A stretch of DNA of 12,832 nt from the NCBI GenBank assembly GCA_003154255.1, contig PMCY01000070.1, positions 3,795-16,626 of the forward strand. Direction: 5' to 3'. This document shows, in pieces, positions 8,605 through 12,832 of the stretch. The position numbers were made by a program, and so were the translations under genes. The DNA comes from Candidatus Aminicenantota bacterium (lineage in GTDB: Bacteria; Acidobacteriota; Aminicenantia; Aminicenantales; UBA4085). Under the pieces are notes generated by a model. That model saw only the letters and a program-made list of their open reading frames with translations. It had not been told where the DNA came from and made no database searches. The number at the start of each line of letters is the position of its first letter. Within the stretch, counting starts at the first letter, position 1.

Positions 8605-8621
8605 TTGGCACCGTATTCGCA
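8605..8621 (+). promoter_or_regulatory. Sigma-54 (RpoN)-type -24/-12 promoter for the DUF5658-like / Fis-HTH pair
   Basis: The sequence TTGGCACCGTATTCGCA has the invariant GG (8607-8608) and GC (8619-8620) separated by exactly 10 bases. TGGCAC matches the -24 consensus fully and TCGCA matches TTGCA at 4 of 5 positions. Start of transcription is predicted near 8632, leaving a leader of about 31 nt with AAGGAAG ahead of the ATG at 8663. The same TTGGCA could be read as a sigma-70 -35 with TAATAT at 8626-8631, but that spacing is only 15. A dyad, CGCAT (8618-8622) and ATGCG (8632-8636), overlaps the -12 element and start site and could be an operator. Confidence 0.55.
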
Positions 8622-8662
8622 TGCATAATATATGCGATCATCTAAATAGAAGGAAGCCTACC

Positions 8663-9250
8663 ATGAGAATAGCAACCAGCTTCGCCGTCATCATCCTCTT
8701 CGCCACCGGTTTCGCTTCCGCCGGGATCATCCGGAACGAAAGCAATTCCGACGCCTCGGAAGTCACCCTCATGGCCACGGCCCTTCTGCCCTTCGTCGTT
8801 TCCCCCCTGGCCTCGCTGGATCTTCTCCCCGAACCCGCCCCAAAGGCCGCCTATGCTTCGATGAATCTGTCCCCCAACCAGGTTCTAGCCGACCCCGGTC
8901 ATCGCTACCTTAATCAGGGCATCCGGGCCGGGAATTTCTCCGACGCCGCATTTAACGTCAACCTGATCGCCTTAGTCGCCCTTAACGTGGCCGACTATAT
9001 CTCCACGAGCCAAGCCATGAAATATCCCGGCCTGGCCGAAGGCAATCCCCTCCTCAAGCCCTTCGTCAAAAGCCCCGTAGCGTTTGCCGCGGCCAAGATC
9101 GGAATGACGGCCGTCTCCTACTTCGGCTTCAAGGCCCTGTACAAAACCAGCAAGCCTTTGGCTTGGCTGGCTGCCACCGCGGCCAACTTCGTTCTCGGCT
9201 ACGCCGTTTCCAACAACTACCGCCTGATCGGAATCGCAAAAGCACGTTGA
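8663..9250 (+). CDS. Small exported/membrane protein resembling DUF5658 (195 aa)
   Basis: The ATG at 8663 is chosen over one at 8621. AAGGAAG (8650-8656) lies 6 bases before it, the protein then begins directly with a signal peptide (MRIATSFAVIILFATGFASA), and the upstream ATG lies inside the predicted promoter. Hydrophobic segments lie at about 36-55, 97-110, 138-158 and 165-183. NVADYISTSQAMKYPGLAEG, then NPLLKPF (108-134), followed by a lysine inside the next segment (K145), matches the D-x-x-(S/T)T ... E-x-NP pattern I associate with DUF5658 membrane proteins, whose function is unknown. No catalytic motif is visible. The next gene begins 5 bp after its stop, or overlaps it if an in-frame TTG is used, so the two are probably translationally coupled. 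The family call is moderate; the gene itself is secure. Confidence 0.75.
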   Translation: MRIATSFAVIILFATGFASAGIIRNESNSDASEVTLMATALLPFVVSPLASLDLLPEPAPKAAYASMNLSPNQVLADPGHRYLNQGIRAGNFSDAAFNVNLIALVALNVADYISTSQAMKYPGLAEGNPLLKPFVKSPVAFAAAKIGMTAVSYFGFKALYKTSKPLAWLAATAANFVLGYAVSNNYRLIGIAKAR

Positions 9251-9255
9251 TCACC

Positions 9256-9516
9256 ATGATCAAATATCTGGAGATCCTTTTGAAAGACAGGCGCAGGGCG
9301 GCGGGGGACGACCCCGAAGTCCTGCCCACGCTGGATGAGCTCAAAGCGGAATATATCGAATATCTCTTGGACCGGACCTTCCAGAACAAAACGGAAACCG
9401 CCCGGATCCTGAATATTTCCCGAACCGCCCTTTATTATCGGCTGTCCGTCCAACAGATGGGCGGGCACGAATCCTTTATTTGCCTCGCCTCACTACGGCC
9501 TCCTTCGAGTCATTAG
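9256..9516 (+). CDS. Stand-alone Fis-type helix-turn-helix protein (86 aa)
   Basis: Residues about 25-64 (TLDELKAEYIEYLL, then FQNKTETARILNISRTALYYRL) form a Fis-type HTH (HTH_8). This is the DNA-binding domain normally found at the C-terminus of NtrC-family sigma-54 activators. Nothing upstream in this reading frame encodes the AAA+ ATPase or a receiver domain, because the neighbouring gene is a membrane protein. The first 24 residues are short and basic, and the last 20 are low in structure. The ATG at 9256 lies 5 bp after the previous stop. An in-frame TTG at 9247 overlaps that TGA and would add three residues. No strong ribosome site is visible, which suits translational coupling. It could be a true small regulator acting at its own promoter or elsewhere, or a domain surviving from a broken activator. 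The intact frame and neat terminator favour a functional gene. Confidence 0.75.
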   Translation: MIKYLEILLKDRRRAAGDDPEVLPTLDELKAEYIEYLLDRTFQNKTETARILNISRTALYYRLSVQQMGGHESFICLASLRPPSSH

Positions 9517-9543
9517 GCGCAGAGGCGCCAGGTTTAGCGGGCA

Positions 9544-9571
9544 GGGGAGCCATCCGGCTCCCCTTTTTTTT
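9544..9571 (+). terminator. Rho-independent terminator after the Fis-HTH gene
   Basis: GGGGAGCC (9544-9551) pairs perfectly with GGCTCCCC (9556-9563) around an ATCC loop and is followed by eight T residues (9564-9571). It lies 27 bp after the TAG stop of the HTH gene. The T-run is on one side only, so it should terminate plus-strand transcription but not the opposing manC operon. A smaller GGCGC/GCGCC hairpin (9516-9529) without a T-run lies just before it. Confidence 0.93.
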
Positions 9572-9591
9572 AGTCCCGCACAGGGAGAGGA

Positions 9592-10683
9592 TCAAAGGTG
9601 CTTCCGGGCACCGCGCCCGACCAGGTGCTCCAAGACCTCTTTGACCCGCTGGTCCTGGCTTCGGGGACAGATAAGCAGGGCGTCCCGGGTGTTCACGACG
9701 ATCAGATCGCGGCATCCGATCAGGGCCGTGAACTTGCCCGGATTGAAGCACAGGGTCCCGCCTGTGTCCACGGCCAAGACGTCGCCCTGGAACGAATTCC
9801 CGGCCCTGTCCCTTTTCCAGACGTCGAAGAGCGAAGACCAGGCCCCGACGTCCGACCAGCCGAAATCCCCTTTGCAGACGACAACGCCCCGGGCTTTCTC
9901 CATCAGTGCGTAATCGATGGAGATCGCCGGCATTTCGCTGAAGACGGCTTTAAGCTTGGACGGCGAATGGGCCCGGAGGGCGTCGAGTGTACGGCCCCAG
10001 AAGGGATAAAATTCCGGCGAATACTCCTCGAGCTTAGCGGCGAAAACGTCCGCCCGCCAGACGAACATGCCCGAATTCCAGAAATATCCCCCCTCACTTA
10101 AAAAGGCCCGCGCCTGCGCTTCCGTGGGCTTTTCTTTGAAGGCCAGAACCGGGAAGAAGGCTTCACCGGCCGTTTTACGGGATTCGTCCTTCCTATAATG
10201 GATATAGCCATACCCCGTGGAAGGAAACGTGGGGGGAATGCCGAACGTGACCAGGCATTCACCGGCCGTGGCGGCCGAGGCGGCGGCCTGGAGTTTACGC
10301 CGGAAAAGGGCCGGATCGCCGATCAGGTGATCGGAAGCCAGGACCGCGACCGCCGCGCGGGGATTGAGGAGGTAAACGGACGCCGTGGCCAGGATGAGCG
10401 AAGGCGCCGTGTTCCGGGCCAGCGGCTCGACCAGGGTGTTCTTTTTCGGGAGCTTGGGCAGGAGCCGGAGGATCGTCCGGGTGTGCTCGCGACCGGCGAC
10501 GGTCAGGATATTACGGTACGGTATAAGGGGCAGGATCCTTTCGACCGTTTCCTCGATCATGGTCCGGGAGCCGGCGATCGGCAGGAATTGCTTGGGTGAG
10601 CGGCGGCGGCTCAAGGGCCAAAATCTCGTCCCGCTGCCGCCGGCCATGATGACGGCCTTCAGTTCGGGTGCAGGCGCCTTCAT
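9592..10683 (-). CDS. manC: Mannose-1-phosphate guanylyltransferase (363 aa)
   Basis: It makes GDP-mannose from mannose-1-phosphate and GTP in the cytoplasm. The nucleotidyltransferase signature GGSGTRFWPLSR (15-26) with PKQF (30-33) is at the N-terminus. Further family motifs are EPLARNTAP (86-94), LASDH (115-119), FKEKP (182-186), FWNSGMF (201-207), SIDYALMEK (255-263) and GDFGWSDVGAW (272-282). The length is that of the single-domain enzyme; the C-terminal phosphomannose-isomerase cupin of the roughly 470-residue bifunctional type is absent. Its ATG overlaps the TGA of the phosphomannomutase gene (ATGA, 10683-10680), indicating translational coupling and successive steps in one pathway. 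No intrinsic terminator oriented for this gene is seen before it meets the convergent HTH gene. Related NDP-sugar pyrophosphorylases cannot be fully excluded, but the motif set favours GDP-mannose. Confidence 0.93.
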   Translation of the reverse strand: MKAPAPELKAVIMAGGSGTRFWPLSRRRSPKQFLPIAGSRTMIEETVERILPLIPYRNILTVAGREHTRTILRLLPKLPKKNTLVEPLARNTAPSLILATASVYLLNPRAAVAVLASDHLIGDPALFRRKLQAAASAATAGECLVTFGIPPTFPSTGYGYIHYRKDESRKTAGEAFFPVLAFKEKPTEAQARAFLSEGGYFWNSGMFVWRADVFAAKLEEYSPEFYPFWGRTLDALRAHSPSKLKAVFSEMPAISIDYALMEKARGVVVCKGDFGWSDVGAWSSLFDVWKRDRAGNSFQGDVLAVDTGGTLCFNPGKFTALIGCRDLIVVNTRDALLICPRSQDQRVKEVLEHLVGRGARKHL

Positions 10684-12047
10684 CGGCTCAGTTTCAGGAT
10701 GGCCCGGGTGACGGCCCCTTTGACCTCGGCCTGGATGGCCTCGAGATCGGCCTTCGTCTCCGCCTCGAAGCGGAGGACCAGGACGGCCTGGGTATTGGAC
10801 GCCCTAACGAGGGCCCAGCCTTTCGGAAAAGTGGCCCGCACACCGTCGATCTCATTGACCGGATACTTGGCCGACAATTCGGCCTTGACCTCATCGACGA
10901 TCTTGAACTTGACCTCCTCCGAAGCGAAGATCCGGATCTCCGGCGTGCTGACCATTTCCGGAAGGCCGGCCAGCATTTGGGAGACTTTGAGATCCGACTT
11001 GGCCGCAATTTCCAGGAGGCGCGTCGAAGCATAAATGGCATCGTCAAACCCGAACCAGCGGTCGGCAAAAAATATATGCCCGCTCATTTCCCCCGCCAGA
11101 AGAGCGTGCTCTTCCTTGATTTTCTTCTTGATCAAGGAATGTCCGGTCTTCCACATGATCGGCCGCCCGCCGAGCCGGGCGATCTCGTCATAGAGGAGCT
11201 TGGTCGCTTTGACCTCGGAAATGATGGCCGCGCCGGGATGGACGGCCAGCACGTCGCGGGCGAAGATGATCATGAGCTGATCGCCCCAGATAAGGCGTCC
11301 AACGTCGTCCACGACGCCGATGCGATCGGCGTCCCCGTCGTAAGCGATGCCCAGATCGGCCCCGGTCTCCTTGACCTTGGCCACCAAATCGACCATGGCT
11401 TCGGGGAGCGTCGGATCGGGATGATGATTCGGGAACCGCCCGTCCATCTCGCAATAGAGCTCGGTGACCTGACAGCCCAGCTTGCGCAGGATCGGCACGG
11501 CCACGACTCCCCCGGTCCCGTTTCCGGCGTCGACCACGACCTTGAGCGGCCGGCGCAGCTTGATCAATCCCAGCACGTAAGCCTGGTATTCGGGGACCAG
11601 GTTGTAAACGGACTTTTTCCCGGGCCCTTCCTGAACGAAATCGCCGGCCTCGATGAGGCGGAGGATTTCCTGGATCGTTTCGCCGTAGATCGTCTCTTCA
11701 CCGCACATCATCTTGAAGCCGTTGTATTCGGGAGGATTGTGCGAGCCGGTGATCATGACCCCGCTCTCGAATTTTTTATAGAAAATGGAGAAATAGAGAA
11801 GCGGGGTGGGGACCGTGCCCAAGTCGATGACATCACAGCCGGTCGATTGGAGGCCCTTGGCCATGGCTTCGGCGTAAGCCGGCGAACTGAGGCGGCAATC
11901 GCGGCCCAAAGCCGCAACCCTCTTCCCATGCCGGCGGAAGTACGTCCCGATGGCCCGGCCCAGGATCTCGGCGACTTCGGGGGTCAAATCCTTGTCGACG
12001 ATCCCCCGGATGTCGTATTCGCGGAAGATGCTGGGGCTGATATTCAC
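10680..12047 (-). CDS. manB: Phosphomannomutase/phosphoglucomutase (455 aa)
   Basis: This alpha-D-phosphohexomutase interconverts mannose-6-phosphate and mannose-1-phosphate (and probably the glucose forms), feeding the adjacent GDP-mannose enzyme. The start is GTG at 12047, with AGGAGG (12058-12053) 5 bases upstream. All four family loops are present: the phosphoserine loop TGSHNPPEYNGFK with S102, the metal loop DGDADR with D237, D239 and D241, the sugar-recognition loop GEMSGH (319-324), and the phosphate-binding RASNT (415-419). Length and loop spacing match the AlgC/ManB type. The stop overlaps the manC start by 4 nt. Upstream lies the kdsC remnant and then kdsD, so this gene probably sits inside a Kdo / GDP-mannose operon. 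Primary mannose versus glucose specificity cannot be decided from motifs; the manC neighbour favours mannose. Confidence 0.95.
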   Translation of the reverse strand: MNISPSIFREYDIRGIVDKDLTPEVAEILGRAIGTYFRRHGKRVAALGRDCRLSSPAYAEAMAKGLQSTGCDVIDLGTVPTPLLYFSIFYKKFESGVMITGSHNPPEYNGFKMMCGEETIYGETIQEILRLIEAGDFVQEGPGKKSVYNLVPEYQAYVLGLIKLRRPLKVVVDAGNGTGGVVAVPILRKLGCQVTELYCEMDGRFPNHHPDPTLPEAMVDLVAKVKETGADLGIAYDGDADRIGVVDDVGRLIWGDQLMIIFARDVLAVHPGAAIISEVKATKLLYDEIARLGGRPIMWKTGHSLIKKKIKEEHALLAGEMSGHIFFADRWFGFDDAIYASTRLLEIAAKSDLKVSQMLAGLPEMVSTPEIRIFASEEVKFKIVDEVKAELSAKYPVNEIDGVRATFPKGWALVRASNTQAVLVLRFEAETKADLEAIQAEVKGAVTRAILKLSR

Positions 12048-12065
12048 GCGTCCCTCCTGATGTGC

Positions 12066-12185
12066 CTAAATGGTCCGGCCGAAAATCGTCTTGAACTCCG
12101 AAGTCATAAGGTCCCATTTTTTCTACGCCGAGATGATGAATTCGACGAACTCCCGGTAGGCGCCCCGCCCGCCGCGGGCCCTCAT
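12066..12185 (-). pseudogene. kdsC: kdsC remnant: C-terminal tail of Kdo-8-phosphate phosphatase, 5'-truncated and with an in-frame amber
   Basis: From an ATG at 12185, overlapping the kdsD stop as TGATG, the frame reads MRARGGRGAYREFVEFIISA and then TAG (12125-12123). The GGRGAxRE block is the conserved C-terminal signature of KdsC, a HAD-family enzyme of about 170 residues. Everything before it is missing, including the DVDG catalytic loop. After the TAG the same frame continues with KKWDLMTSEFKTIFGRTI to a second TAG (12068-12066). This plausibly continues the ancestral tail with one sense codon (for example GAG or CAG) mutated to amber. kdsC directly follows kdsD in E. coli, so the position fits a decayed gene. 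It cannot be an active phosphatase. An assembly collapse is the main alternative. Confidence 0.7.
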
Positions 12186-12832
12186 CAAACCATCTCCGTC
12201 CGCCAGAGGTCGTGCAAATGGATGACCCCTTCGACGCGGCCGTCCGAGGCGACCACGACGAGCCCCGTGATTTTCTTGCGTTCCATGAGGTTCAGGGCTT
12301 CCGTAGCCAGGTCGTTCCGGCCGATCGTCACCGGGCCGGGGGTCATGCCGTCGGCCGCCGTCCGCTTCAGCAGAGAGGCCTTGTGCCGGCCGATCATGCG
12401 CCGCAGATCACCGTCGGTGATGACCCCGGCCAGGGTGCCGTCGGGATGGACGACACAGGTCATGCCCAGCCGCTTGCGGGTCATCTCCTCGATCGCCTCG
12501 GCCATCGGAGCGGTCGTGCCGACGCGAGGGACGTCATCGCCTTTATGCATAAGCGCTTCCACGCGGAGGAGCTTCCGCCCCAGGGCGCCGTTGGGATGAA
12601 CCAGGGCGAAATCGCGCTCCCCCAGCCCCTTTTTCATCATCACCGCCAGGGCCAGGGCGTCGCCCAAGGCCAAGGCGGCCGTCGAGCTGGCCGTCGGGAT
12701 GATCCCGCTCGGCCCCGCTTCGCGGTCGACGCGGGCATTTAGGACGATATCGCTATAGCGGGCGATGCGGCTGTGGCTGTTGCCGGTCAGAGAAATGAGC
12801 TTGACCCCGATGCGCTTGATGAATCCGAGCAG
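12185..12832 (-). CDS. kdsD: Arabinose-5-phosphate isomerase, N-terminus cut by the right edge
   Basis: It converts ribulose-5-phosphate to arabinose-5-phosphate, the first committed step to Kdo of LPS. The frame is open from the right edge to TGA at 12187-12185 (215 residues). The end of the SIS domain is present: LTGNSHSRIARYSD (15-28), then PTASSTAALALGDALA (46-61), then DFALVHPNGALGRKLL (74-89). Two CBS domains follow (about 92-150 and 157-215), with GVITDGDLRR (136-145) and the terminal EGVIHLHDLWRTEMV. The overall pattern is that of the 328-residue E. coli KdsD, so about 110 residues lie outside the window. The E. coli EACP is EAGP here, a small departure at a conserved site. The presence of CBS domains argues against the simpler SIS sugar isomerases such as GmhA. 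Confidence 0.95.
   Translation of the reverse strand: MLGFIKRIGVKLISLTGNSHSRIARYSDIVLNARVDREAGPSGIIPTASSTAALALGDALALAVMMKKGLGERDFALVHPNGALGRKLLRVEALMHKGDDVPRVGTTAPMAEAIEEMTRKRLGMTCVVHPDGTLAGVITDGDLRRMIGRHKASLLKRTAADGMTPGPVTIGRNDLATEALNLMERKKITGLVVVASDGRVEGVIHLHDLWRTEMV

Larger units (their letters stand above)
8285..8662. other. AT-rich divergent intergenic island with regulatory elements, no gene seen
   Basis: This 378-bp gap separates the divergent peptidase and DUF5658-like genes. By hand count 8341-8640 is 84/300 G+C (28%), against 36/60 in a coding line counted for comparison (5641-5700). I see no tRNA, no convincing ORF and no insertion-sequence ends. It holds the peptidase -10 box near its left side, a sigma-54-like element near its right side, three ATTAAT cores (8425, 8454, 8506) and a 10-bp inverted repeat. 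It is best read as a long upstream regulatory region for the plus-strand pair. A relic of AT-rich acquired DNA is the alternative. Confidence 0.7.

Noticed and set aside
8621..8662. An ATG at 8621 as an alternative start of the DUF5658-like gene
   Set aside because: It lies inside the predicted promoter, upstream of the inferred start of transcription, and would add 14 residues before a clear signal peptide. The ATG at 8663 has a proper ribosome site.
12066..12185. Amber recoding (for example pyrrolysine) to read through the TAG inside the kdsC tail
   Set aside because: The upstream catalytic part of KdsC is absent, so read-through would not restore an enzyme, and TAG serves as an ordinary stop for the HTH gene at 9514-9516.
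10668..12599. A 643-codon plus-strand open frame antisense to manB, the kdsC remnant and kdsD
   Set aside because: It runs opposite genes with complete catalytic motifs and shows no domain of its own. Long antisense frames are expected at this GC content.

Overview
The window looks like a chromosomal segment from a GC-rich, diderm, heterotrophic bacterium, possibly a metagenome-derived genome. Three things fit a Candidatus Aminicenantes / Acidobacteriota-like organism: the long list of exported hydrolases, the tricorn-type peptidase, and Kdo / GDP-mannose genes that imply an LPS outer membrane. The lineage is inferred from gene content only. No rRNA, tRNA, CRISPR array, insertion sequence or prophage gene was seen.

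Layout. (1) Positions 1-2727, minus strand: a two-gene unit encoding an exported transglutaminase-like cysteine protein and, 18 bp downstream, an exported alpha/beta-hydrolase cut by the left edge; a good sigma-70 promoter precedes it. (2) Positions 2861-5131, plus: an exported DUF4091 / GH123-like glycosidase with what looks like a carbohydrate-binding module nested inside its barrel. (3) Positions 5135-8284, minus, convergent with the previous gene (3 bp gap): a full-length exported tricorn-like S41 peptidase with all catalytic residues present; its start is better placed at a GTG than at an upstream TTG. (4) Positions 8285-8662: an AT-rich intergenic island (about 28% GC by hand count over 8341-8640, against about 60% in a coding line counted nearby). 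(5) Positions 8663-9516, plus: a coupled pair encoding a small exported/membrane protein resembling DUF5658 and an 86-residue stand-alone Fis-type helix-turn-helix protein, followed by a textbook intrinsic terminator. A sigma-54-like -24/-12 element with exact GG-N10-GC spacing precedes the pair. (6) Positions 9592-12832, minus: an envelope-sugar operon in the order kdsD (partial) - kdsC remnant - phosphomannomutase - mannose-1-phosphate guanylyltransferase.

How they work together. Block 6 supplies arabinose-5-phosphate for Kdo and GDP-mannose for LPS or polysaccharide. Blocks 1-3 are exported degradative enzymes for peptide, ester and glycan substrates.

The two observations most worth following are these. 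First, the sigma-54-type promoter, AT-rich upstream region, DUF5658-like protein and orphan Fis-type DNA-binding domain form one compact unit. The orphan domain is the type normally found at the C-terminus of sigma-54 activators, here without its AAA+ engine. Second, a decayed kdsC sits exactly where intact kdsC follows kdsD in other bacteria: only the C-terminal tail survives and it is interrupted by an in-frame amber codon.
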